Under the pieces are notes generated by a model. It was not told the origin of the DNA, made no database searches, and saw only the letters and a program-made list of their open reading frames with translations. A DNA stretch of 41,954 nucleotides from CAWDPQ01 sp049642465. Its GTDB lineage: Bacteria > Acidobacteriota > Vicinamibacteria > Vicinamibacterales > 2-12-FULL-66-21. Below, piece by piece: positions 14,842 through 23,141 of this stretch. The position numbers were made by a program, and so were the translations under genes. The number at the start of each line of letters is the position of its first letter. Position 1 is the first letter of the stretch. The stretch covers positions 1-41,954 of the forward strand of contig JBAROV010000038.1 of assembly GCA_049642465.1 (NCBI GenBank). The letters are read 5' to 3'.

Positions 14842-17800
14842 GTGCGCACGACTGCTAACGGTCTCGTGCTCGCGGCCACCGACCTGTCGAATTTCCTTGC
14901 TTGCCCCCATCGCTCTGCCTTGGACTTCGCCGCTGCGCTGGAGCAGATCGCCGCTCCCGATTCGCTTCTCGACGCGCACACACGTCTACTCCGGGAACGC
15001 GGCGAGGCCCATGAGCGCGCCTACGTTCAATACCTTCGCAACGAGGGTCTCAACGTCGTGGAGGTCCCGCAGGACGGAACGTTGGGCTCCCGTGTCGAGG
15101 CGACAATCGCGGCCCTCGCGTCTGGAGCGGACGTCGTCTACCAGGGCGCGTTTGCCGGCCAGGGCTGGGTCGGCTACGCGGACATCCTGCGCAGGGTGCC
15201 GTCGGCACCGGGCTCACACTCGGCTTTCGGTGACTTTCAGTACGAGCCCTACGACACCAAGCTCGCTCGCGAGACGCGCGGTGGCACCATCCTGCAGTTG
15301 GCGCTTTACGTTGACCTGCTCGGCCAAGCCCAAGGCGTCGTCCCAGAGCGGTTTTTCGTGGTCGCGCCAGGCGCTCCGTTCGCGATCCACGAATATCGCG
15401 TCGCAGATTACGCTGCTTATGTTCGGCTCGTTCGCCGCCGGATGCTTGAGATGCTGGCAACTGGGGCCGACGCGCTGCTGGCGCGCAGCTATCCTGAACC
15501 AGTCGAACACTGCGATGTGTGCCGCTGGTGGGAACGCTGCAACAAGCAGCGGCGAGCTGACGATCACCTTTCTTTTGTTGCGAGCATCGGCACGTCTCAG
15601 CGTGCAGAACTTATCGCACAAGGCGTAATAACGCTTGCAGGGGCAGCGGCTTTGCCAGTCCCTGTCACGTTCAAGCCGTCTCGTGGCTCTAAGGAAACCT
15701 ACGACCGCATCGTCGAGCAGGCGCAGGTCCAATTCGAGCAGCGCACGAGCGGGACCCCCGTGGTGAAAACCCTCCCCGTAGTCCCTGGCGAGGGACTCTG
15801 TCGGCTGCCGGAGCCCAGGAAAGCCGACTTGTTTCTGGATCTCGAAGGCGCACGCTTCGTGCGCGAAGGAGGGCACGACTATTTGTTCGGCCTCGGTCAG
15901 GTTAACGAGGCTGGAGAGGTCACGTATCGTTCCTGGTGGGCTGTGGATGCGTTCGAGGAGCAACACGCATTCGAACAGCTGATTGACGCGATATCGGCCG
16001 CGCGAGCGGCTGAACCCGGCCTCCACGTCTATCATTTCGCGCCCTACGAAGCGACGGCGTTCAAGCGGCTCGCCGGGCGCTACGCGACTCGGCAGGACGC
16101 GCTGGACGAGTTGTTGCGAGACAAGTGTCTAGTCGATTTGTATGCCGTAGTGCGTCAGGCCGTTCGAGCGGGTGTCGAAAGCTATTCCATCAAGGAACTC
16201 GAGCAGTACTACGGTTATGTGCGTCAGACGTCCCTGCGGGTGGCCTCCACCCACAGGATTGCAATCGAGATGGCGCTGGAAGCGCGCGATCCGAATGCCA
16301 TCCTCGCCGACACGCGTGTGATCGTCGAAGCCTACAACCGTGAGGACGTCGAGTCGACTCTTTACCTCAGAAACTGGCTGGAAGGCCTGCGCTCGGAGCA
16401 AGTGGAGAGCGGTATCGACGTTGCCAGACCAGTTGCGGAAGAAGATGTGAAGAAGGAAGCAACCGAGAGAACGTCGGCTGCAATTGCGCTCAGAGAGCGG
16501 CTGCTCGACGGGGTGCCTTTCGCGGCGAGCGACGCGGAACATCCCGACCACGTGCGGTGGCTACTCGCATACCTAATTGACTGGCATCATCGGGAGGAGA
16601 AGGCAGAGTGGTGGGAGTTCTTCCGGCTGCGAGAGTTGCCGGAAGAGGATCTCTTCGACGAGCCGAAGGCCATTGCCGGACTCCAGCACGTCCGCGAGAT
16701 GGAACGATTTCTCAGCAAGAAAGGGAAGCCCACTGGCAGTACGATTCACCGATACCAGTACCCGTCCCAAGAAGTCGAGTTAGGTGAAGGTGACAAGCTG
16801 CGATGTCAGGATGACAGGCCGTTTGGCGAAGTGCTTGCGCTCGATCGCTTGGCCCGCACGTTGGATGTGAAACGAGGAAAGGGAGCGGACGATCATCCTG
16901 CTGCGGCGTTCTCGCTTGACGTCGTGGGCACGCGCTCACTCCAAGACTCGGTGATGCGATTCGCCGAGCGTATGCTGAGTTCGGGATTCGCCGACCTTTC
17001 CGCGTGCAGCGACGTCCTGTACCGTCGTTCGCCTCGTCTGCGCGGGGATGCCTTTGCTCCGCGCAAAAACGAATCCATCACCGACTTTGCCGTTCGCATT
17101 ACGTCCACGCTCGACCGAACGACCCTGGCGATCCAAGGACCGCCGGGAGCGGGTAAGACGTATGTCGGTGCGCGAATGATTCGCGCGGCGGTGCTGGCCG
17201 GCAAGCGCGTAGGTGTCACGGCGTCCAGTCACAAGGTCGTTCAGAACCTCTTCGATGCTGTGCGCGAACAGGCGGCAGCCGCCGGCGAGATCGTCCAGCT
17301 CGGGCGCAAGCCGAAGGACGATGAGGACCTGCCGCCGGATGTGCGGCCGTTTAAGAGCAACGAAGCTGCCCTCGCCGCTGTCCGAGCAAGAGACGTGCAT
17401 GTGCTCGGCGGCACCGCTTGGTTGTGGGCGGACGAAGCAGCGACCGCAGCCGTGGATCTCTTGTTCGTAGACGAGGCCGGCCAATTTTCGCTCGCCAGCA
17501 CCCTGGCCGTTGCACAAGCCGCGGACAGCGTGGTCCTCCTCGGCGATCCGCAGCAGCTGGCGCAGCCACAGAAGGCGACTCATCCCGACGGCGCAGAAGT
17601 ATCGGCGCTAGCTCACGTCCTCGGTGAACACGAGACGATGCCGCCGGCCCTGGGAATCTTCATGCCGGAGACTTGGCGTCTCGCTCCTAGCGTCTGCGAC
17701 TTCACGTCCGAGCTGTTTTATGGCGGCAGGTTGCGGCCAATCCAATCGTTGGTGAACCAGCGAGTGATCGGCGCCGGCGGTCTTGATGGCGCCGGGCTCT

Positions 17801-18273
17801 GGTGGGTGCCGATCCGGCATGACGGCAACCGAAGCGCTTCTGACGAGGAAGTCGAGGTGGTCGTGAATCTCGTCGATCACCTGATGAGAGCCGCATGGGT
17901 CGACCAGAACGGCAACAACAGGCCCCTTGTGCCCACAGACCTGCGGGTCGTGGCGCCCTACAACGCACAGGTCAATCGTCTCGCCGCGCGCCTTGAACCG
18001 CTCTGTGTGCCGGTGGGCACTGTCGACAAGTTTCAAGGTCAGACCTGTGCAGTGGTGATCTACTCGATGGCGACGTCACGACCGGAGGATGCGCCGCGGG
18101 GCATGGAGTTCCTCTACTCTCTGAACCGTCTGAACGTTGCCACATCCCGCGCTCGTTGCGCAGCGTTCATCGTCGCCAGTCCCGCACTCGTCGAGCCACA
18201 GTCTCGAACGCCGCGACAGATGCAGCTCGCCAACGGACTTTGTCGGTTTGTCGAGCTGGCACGTGTGAACTAG
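14842..18273 (+). CDS. TM0106-family RecB-like nuclease fused to a SF1 helicase
   Basis: 1143 residues. N-terminal ~250: 'YDTKLARETRGGTILQLALY' is the RecB-type PD-(D/E)xK motif, followed by a Cys cluster 'CDVCRWWERC' typical of Fe-S RecB-like nucleases. Then comes an RNase H-like YprB domain ('DLFLDLEGARF' to 'AYNREDVESTLYLRNWLEGL'). From ~750 a Dna2/UPF1-like SF1 helicase follows: Walker A G766-T773 'GPPGAGKT', 'LFVDEAGQFS' (D877, E878), 'LLGDPQQLAQP', 'TVDKFQGQT' and 'LNRLNVATSRAR'. The GTG start has GGGAGG six bases upstream. It acts on DNA, probably degrading or unwinding invading DNA with the HNH partner. Confidence 0.92.
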   Translation: MRTTANGLVLAATDLSNFLACPHRSALDFAAALEQIAAPDSLLDAHTRLLRERGEAHERAYVQYLRNEGLNVVEVPQDGTLGSRVEATIAALASGADVVYQGAFAGQGWVGYADILRRVPSAPGSHSAFGDFQYEPYDTKLARETRGGTILQLALYVDLLGQAQGVVPERFFVVAPGAPFAIHEYRVADYAAYVRLVRRRMLEMLATGADALLARSYPEPVEHCDVCRWWERCNKQRRADDHLSFVASIGTSQRAELIAQGVITLAGAAALPVPVTFKPSRGSKETYDRIVEQAQVQFEQRTSGTPVVKTLPVVPGEGLCRLPEPRKADLFLDLEGARFVREGGHDYLFGLGQVNEAGEVTYRSWWAVDAFEEQHAFEQLIDAISAARAAEPGLHVYHFAPYEATAFKRLAGRYATRQDALDELLRDKCLVDLYAVVRQAVRAGVESYSIKELEQYYGYVRQTSLRVASTHRIAIEMALEARDPNAILADTRVIVEAYNREDVESTLYLRNWLEGLRSEQVESGIDVARPVAEEDVKKEATERTSAAIALRERLLDGVPFAASDAEHPDHVRWLLAYLIDWHHREEKAEWWEFFRLRELPEEDLFDEPKAIAGLQHVREMERFLSKKGKPTGSTIHRYQYPSQEVELGEGDKLRCQDDRPFGEVLALDRLARTLDVKRGKGADDHPAAAFSLDVVGTRSLQDSVMRFAERMLSSGFADLSACSDVLYRRSPRLRGDAFAPRKNESITDFAVRITSTLDRTTLAIQGPPGAGKTYVGARMIRAAVLAGKRVGVTASSHKVVQNLFDAVREQAAAAGEIVQLGRKPKDDEDLPPDVRPFKSNEAALAAVRARDVHVLGGTAWLWADEAATAAVDLLFVDEAGQFSLASTLAVAQAADSVVLLGDPQQLAQPQKATHPDGAEVSALAHVLGEHETMPPALGIFMPETWRLAPSVCDFTSELFYGGRLRPIQSLVNQRVIGAGGLDGAGLWWVPIRHDGNRSASDEEVEVVVNLVDHLMRAAWVDQNGNNRPLVPTDLRVVAPYNAQVNRLAARLEPLCVPVGTVDKFQGQTCAVVIYSMATSRPEDAPRGMEFLYSLNRLNVATSRARCAAFIVASPALVEPQSRTPRQMQLANGLCRFVELARVN

Positions 18274-18379
18274 GGCACCGCTCTTTGATTCGATCAGAAT
18301 AGCTTCTGGGCGTTGTGCCAACGCGGCTGGCCTGAAACGAGCTCAAAACCCTGGTCTGACCCACGCTCCACACGCGTGT
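18274..18379. other. Intergenic gap between two convergent operons
   Basis: A 106-bp gap where the rightward nuclease/helicase gene and the leftward restriction operon meet tail to tail. I see no strong hairpin followed by a T run on either strand, so termination may be Rho-dependent or use weak structures. Confidence 0.5.
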
Positions 18380-21300
18380 CTAAGAGGCAGAGGAATCGAG
18401 CAGTTTGCGCACCTGTTCGACCTTCCTTGCGATCTCGTATCGCCACGTGCCCATGCGTCCGTCGGCGTTGACCGCGGCAACCCAGCGCTGTGCCGCACCG
18501 GCCTTGACTTCAGCGAGGTCGTCGAAGCCCTTGGTTTCGACGATAAGGTGAGTGGGCGGCTCAGTCTTCAATCGAACGATGAAGTCCGGAACGTAGTCGT
18601 GGGGTTGGCCGTTATGGATGTAGGGGACGGCGAAGCCCAAGCCGGCGTTCTTCACGAACGCCTCGACGGATGGATGCGTATCTAGGATGTAAGCTGCCTG
18701 TTGCTCCCACTTGCTCGTGTCGGCAACGACGTAGTTCACGTGGCTCTTGACCACCTCTCGAACATCCTTGCTCGTCCAGTAGTCGACCTCCGCCGTGGAA
18801 CCAGGTCCGCGGCTGGTTTCATACCGCGGAACCTCGGGCGCTTCGCCCTGCTGTGTGTCCGGACGAATGGATTCGACCAGACGTTCGATGGCCCACCCAT
18901 AGTACGGCGACAAGAACAGGTCCAAACGTTCCGCCGGCTTGATCGGCGTGACCTTCTCTTCGACGTACCGCTGTACGATGCGGACGAGCTGTGGAAACAG
19001 AACGTGAGCGGGTGCTTCGCACGATCCGCCCTTGACATACTCGCGGGTGAGATCGCCGGCCATTTCGAACACGAGCTCCTGAAGTCGCCTGCCTGACCGA
19101 AATGGGTTGAGGTCCACCCGCTGAATCGCTCCAGGACCGGTGAGCGAAGGCCGCCCAGTATTGGTTTGCAGAGAGGCTTTGACTTCGACCTCTGGCGGAA
19201 TCTTGAACGGATCCAGGAACAAGGACGGCACCGATGCCCAGTCCACCGTGACGCGATTGCGGATGGCCTGACGATACCCTTCGACACGGGGAAACTTGAT
19301 CTCGAAATGACCGCGCCCGGGCAAGGCCTGGACATGGTGGCGCTTCTGTGTCGGTTTTGGTGCCGCCGCTGGATTGGCTTTGAATGGAATCACCTGGAAC
19401 GGCACGCCGAAGACTTTGGCAACTTCCTCCGTCATCAAGCCGCTGTCGCTCAGCTCGTACGTCCGCCGACGGAGGCCACGGCCAACAACTTGCTCGCAAA
19501 GCAGCTGCGACATGAATGGCCGAAGGCCGACAATGTGAGTCACGGTGTTACAGTCCCAGCCTTCAGTGAGCATCCCCACGGACACGATGCAGCGGATGTC
19601 ACGTCCAGGCGGATGCAGCAGCAGACCACGCTTCGTTGCGAGCTCCTCGAATCCCTCTGGACAGATAGGCCGCCCCTGCTGATCGCGTGGCCAGTCTGAA
19701 CGGCCAACCGTGTCGAGGGTAAAGCGCATCCACTGGACCTCGTCGGACTTTGCGTGTCCGGTATCCGTCTCGCTCACGACTCGTGAGTCCACGCGAATCG
19801 TGTTGACGCGACCGTCCGCGTTCCGAAAGCCAGCAATCTTCGACGGCGGGATCCCCATCGGCGGTTTGTTCTCCGCGAGCCACTCGTAGACCACTTTGGC
19901 GATCGCGGTGTTCTTGCAAACGACGATGAAGACGGGCGGTCGACGATCGTCTGTCGATTGTTCCCACACCCCCAGTAACTGTTCCCACAAACCGCCCAAC
20001 ATGGTGATAGGCGTGTTCGCCCACTTCAGGACTCCTTCAGGCTTCGGAGAGCTTTTCTTGCCCCCTCGCTCGGCTGGTGTCAGCTGTGGAAGAATCCATC
20101 GCCAGATGTTGAAGTAGCCCGGAATCTCCGCACCTGTGGTGTCGCGCACCGCGAGCTGGGGGATCTTCACCAGACCCGACTCGATCGCGTCGGTCAGCGG
20201 GAAGTCGCTGACCACCCATGGGAACGGCCGATTCGTTTCCTGGCCGACCCTGCCCAGAAAGTACGGCGTGGCCGAAAGGTCAACGCAGAAGTTGATGCCA
20301 CGAAGCTTCTGCACACGATCGAGACCATCAATCCAGACGGTAGCCTCCTTGTAGAACTCCTCCGCCTCGCCCTCCTCGCCGAGCAGATCCTCTTCTTCCT
20401 CGTCTGGCTCGTCTTTTTTGATTCGGTAGGCGTGATGCGCCTCATCGTTCAGGACGAGGATGTTCTGCTTGCCGCCAACCTCGCGACCGAGAATCCGAGC
20501 AACGAGGGCGGTGTCGCTTTCGACATAGCGATCGCGCGTGACGCGCGCGTATTTCACGTTGCCGTCGTTGTCTTTCTCCTCGTCGATCACCTCAATCATG
20601 CCGAGGGATGCCTGACGACTGTACTCCTCGCTTGTCAGATACCTCCGTCCTCGCGCTGTGGTCGTCTTCGGCCCGATGTGGACAATCTCCGGCACCGTCT
20701 CGCGGCGGCCCGCTTTCACGACACGTCCGCTCACGCCGCCGGCTTGCGATGTCTGAGGCTCGAACACGTGCCAGTTCGTGATGAGCACATGCCCCTGCGT
20801 GAGGTCAGGCATCAGGTGCGGGGGTACGAGGTCTGCTTTCCGATAAAGGCTCGCATCGCCGAGTCGCGGATCCAGTTCCGCAAGCCTGCTGCGAATCGTC
20901 ACGTTGGGGCAGACCACGAGGACTACGTCCGAGTACCGCGCATTCGATCGATCGTGAACTTTGTTGAGGATGCTCCACGCGGCGATCATCCCCATGACGG
21001 TGGTCTTGCCGGAACCCGTCGCCATCTTGCAGGCATACCGGCGGAAGGCCTTGTACTTGCGTTCCGTCTTCTGCTGCTCGCTGGGCTCGTCCAGCGGAAT
21101 GTCGATCCCCTGCGCGAGATCACGCCGCGCCTCATTGAGAAAGATGATCGTTTCGGCTGCTTCGAGTTGAGCGAAGAAGAACCGGAACCCCCGTCCATCC
21201 CTCCGCCAATAATTCAGCAGCTCAAGTGTCGTGGCCGTCACACCGGGATAACCAGCGCCACGCCACTCCTTCACACGGGATCGAATCAGGCTGACGAGTT

Positions 21301-21493
21301 TCAGTTCTATTGCAGTGCCTTTGGGAACGACGGTGCCGGCGGACTCTTGCGAAATGGGATCCGGGTAGTAGTAGATGGCGGGACGACGACCGGGGCGCTT
21401 CTCGGGCTCGGCTCCCTCTTCGAGCCGCCAGTAATGCGTCGGTTCCTCGAAGGGTGAACAGATGATGGCTTCGGGGACTTCGAAGTCGCTCAT
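18380..21493 (-). CDS. Type III-like restriction helicase-nuclease (BPTD_3080-like Res)
   Basis: 1037 residues, third gene of the operon. The SF2 helicase motifs are clear: Walker A 158-164 'ATGSGKT', 'VVCPNVTIRSRL' (Ia), 'LITNWHVF', DEAH box at 349-352 in 'LVLNDEAHHAY', 'FCVDLSATPYF' (III), and 'LLCEQVVGRGLRR' (VI). The C-terminus has a PD-(D/E)xK nuclease: D970 in 'YVPDFIVRL', E986 and K988 in 'LIVETKG'. This is the ATP-driven translocating/cleaving subunit of a type III-type restriction system. Its ATG overlaps the stop of the ATPase gene as ATGA. The C-terminal nuclease is complete and no frameshift is visible. Confidence 0.93.
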   Translation of the reverse strand: MSDFEVPEAIICSPFEEPTHYWRLEEGAEPEKRPGRRPAIYYYPDPISQESAGTVVPKGTAIELKLVSLIRSRVKEWRGAGYPGVTATTLELLNYWRRDGRGFRFFFAQLEAAETIIFLNEARRDLAQGIDIPLDEPSEQQKTERKYKAFRRYACKMATGSGKTTVMGMIAAWSILNKVHDRSNARYSDVVLVVCPNVTIRSRLAELDPRLGDASLYRKADLVPPHLMPDLTQGHVLITNWHVFEPQTSQAGGVSGRVVKAGRRETVPEIVHIGPKTTTARGRRYLTSEEYSRQASLGMIEVIDEEKDNDGNVKYARVTRDRYVESDTALVARILGREVGGKQNILVLNDEAHHAYRIKKDEPDEEEEDLLGEEGEAEEFYKEATVWIDGLDRVQKLRGINFCVDLSATPYFLGRVGQETNRPFPWVVSDFPLTDAIESGLVKIPQLAVRDTTGAEIPGYFNIWRWILPQLTPAERGGKKSSPKPEGVLKWANTPITMLGGLWEQLLGVWEQSTDDRRPPVFIVVCKNTAIAKVVYEWLAENKPPMGIPPSKIAGFRNADGRVNTIRVDSRVVSETDTGHAKSDEVQWMRFTLDTVGRSDWPRDQQGRPICPEGFEELATKRGLLLHPPGRDIRCIVSVGMLTEGWDCNTVTHIVGLRPFMSQLLCEQVVGRGLRRRTYELSDSGLMTEEVAKVFGVPFQVIPFKANPAAAPKPTQKRHHVQALPGRGHFEIKFPRVEGYRQAIRNRVTVDWASVPSLFLDPFKIPPEVEVKASLQTNTGRPSLTGPGAIQRVDLNPFRSGRRLQELVFEMAGDLTREYVKGGSCEAPAHVLFPQLVRIVQRYVEEKVTPIKPAERLDLFLSPYYGWAIERLVESIRPDTQQGEAPEVPRYETSRGPGSTAEVDYWTSKDVREVVKSHVNYVVADTSKWEQQAAYILDTHPSVEAFVKNAGLGFAVPYIHNGQPHDYVPDFIVRLKTEPPTHLIVETKGFDDLAEVKAGAAQRWVAAVNADGRMGTWRYEIARKVEQVRKLLDSSAS

Positions 21494-23133
21494 CGCCCAA
21501 ACGCTCCCACGATGGCGTCGAGTGCCGCACGAACGTCTGGATGGATTTCCTCCGGGCGCATGACTGCCGCGATCTCGTGATAGCGGGTATATGGGAGCCC
21601 GGGTAAACCAGCTGCAGACAGGGCTGGAGGCAAGATAGTCGTTCGCGCCTTCGTGATGTTCAGATAGTCGTGATTGTCGAGGGGACGCTCAATCACTGCC
21701 GGCGGAAGGTTTGCCGTCAAATAAGCCCGCAGGTCGGCGATGTGCTGCGCCGAGGCCGCCTCACCGACGGTGCTAGCAACGAACCGCGCAAGTGCCTCAG
21801 GATGAATCAGGTAGCTCTCGATTTCATACCGCCGCCACCGCGAGCGTTGAAACCCCGCACCCGTTATGGGGCTCGATCCGATCCCGGGATGGCTGTCGCC
21901 ATCGACTAACTCCAACGCAGGGATGTCGCGGACCAGTCTCAGCGCGTCGTAGTGGTCTCGCGCCTTGATCCCTGGCCTCCCTGGCTGCGTCTCGCCAACT
22001 GTGGGTTTCCAGAACAAGTCGCGAGTGAGCAAGGCCTCGGCTGGGTGATTGAGAACGCGGGCGAATGCTCGCAGGATCTCCAGATCCGTGTGCCCCTCGA
22101 GATAAAGCACGCCTGGCGCTTGCATCGCCCGCATGATGTCGTCGTTCGACAGCACGCGCAGGGACTCAATGAGCGCATTGCGTTCTGCGACACTGGCGAG
22201 CATCTTGGGGACGGCGAGGAGTACGCACAGCTCTTGCACATCGACCGAATCGATGATCACTTCGGAGTGTGTGGCAACAACAAGTTGAGCCCCGGTCCGA
22301 GCGGCAGCCGACCTCAACTCACCATAGATCGCGTCCTGCAGAATCATGTGCAGGTGTGCGTCCGGTTCGTCGAGAAGAAGCACAGCACCTGGTCGAGTAT
22401 TCAGCATCGCCAATAGCATCAATACCTGCTGGAACCCGCTGCCGGCACTGGCGATATCGAAGCGTGGGCCGTCCGCCGTGCTGCGGTACTCGGCTACGAT
22501 GTGGGCTCCGGTCGCATTGGGTGGCTCGAGTTCGTAGCCAAAGAGCCGCCGAATCGAATCCTGGAGCCGGCCCCACGCATCGGACTGGTGCGCCTCGACG
22601 AGGAGATTCCGGAGCATGTCACCCGGCTTGCCCTGGCCTAGCAGCTGGTCCAGTTTCGGCCGAGTGTAGACGGGTTCATCAATGCCGAGCCCGGTCATCG
22701 GCGGGACGAATACGGTGGAGAGCGCGGCCCCGCGCACAACGGCGGGCTCGACCGGTGTTGGGCGCACGTAGATCTGCTCCGTGCTGTCCGCCTGGAACTT
22801 CATCGGCAAGCTCCAACCGTCGGTCGTGAGTGTGACCGTGACTTCTCCGGCGTAGGCGCGGTTTCGCCACAGGAGGTCAAAGGAGCGAAGAGGAACGGCC
22901 GAAAATGCCTGTCTCGCGATCGGCGCGCGCGTATATCCTCCGCCGTGTCGCTGAAAGTCGTTCAGCTCCTTCCAGCGCGCCAGTGCCAAGCTCCACGCGG
23001 CTATAGCCTGCAGGAGCGTGGTCTTGCCGGAGTTGTTCGGCCCGGCCACGACAATGTGCCCCGGCAGGATGAACTCGACGTCGTCGAACCGCTTGAAGCC
23101 CTCGATACGAACCTTGCGAATGACGGGCGGCAC
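21490..23133 (-). CDS. OLD-like AAA ATPase with TOPRIM-type C-terminal domain
   Basis: About 547 residues. ABC/SMC-type ATPase: 'IRKVRIEGFKRFDDVEF', Walker A 'GPNNSGKT', signature 'SAGSGFQQVLML', Walker B 'AVLLLDEPDAHLHM' and the switch His in 'VVATHSEV'. The second half shows TOPRIM residues: E in 'VLYLEGHTD' and the acidic pair in 'LELVDGDSHPG'. This is the layout of OLD-family nucleases. I prefer the GTG at 23133, which has GAGG six bases upstream; a TTG at 23145 would overlap the methyltransferase stop as TTGA. It sits between the mod-like and res-like genes, so it is probably part of that restriction system. Confidence 0.88.
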   Translation of the reverse strand: MPPVIRKVRIEGFKRFDDVEFILPGHIVVAGPNNSGKTTLLQAIAAWSLALARWKELNDFQRHGGGYTRAPIARQAFSAVPLRSFDLLWRNRAYAGEVTVTLTTDGWSLPMKFQADSTEQIYVRPTPVEPAVVRGAALSTVFVPPMTGLGIDEPVYTRPKLDQLLGQGKPGDMLRNLLVEAHQSDAWGRLQDSIRRLFGYELEPPNATGAHIVAEYRSTADGPRFDIASAGSGFQQVLMLLAMLNTRPGAVLLLDEPDAHLHMILQDAIYGELRSAAARTGAQLVVATHSEVIIDSVDVQELCVLLAVPKMLASVAERNALIESLRVLSNDDIMRAMQAPGVLYLEGHTDLEILRAFARVLNHPAEALLTRDLFWKPTVGETQPGRPGIKARDHYDALRLVRDIPALELVDGDSHPGIGSSPITGAGFQRSRWRRYEIESYLIHPEALARFVASTVGEAASAQHIADLRAYLTANLPPAVIERPLDNHDYLNITKARTTILPPALSAAGLPGLPYTRYHEIAAVMRPEEIHPDVRAALDAIVGAFGR

Positions 23134-23141
23134 AGTTAGCC

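Noticed and set aside
20432..21457. 341-codon open frame opposite the restriction helicase
   Set aside because: It is a GC-rich shadow of a gene with complete helicase motifs; the translation has no recognisable domain. The same applies to 23883-25088, 13891-14979 and 4607-5530.
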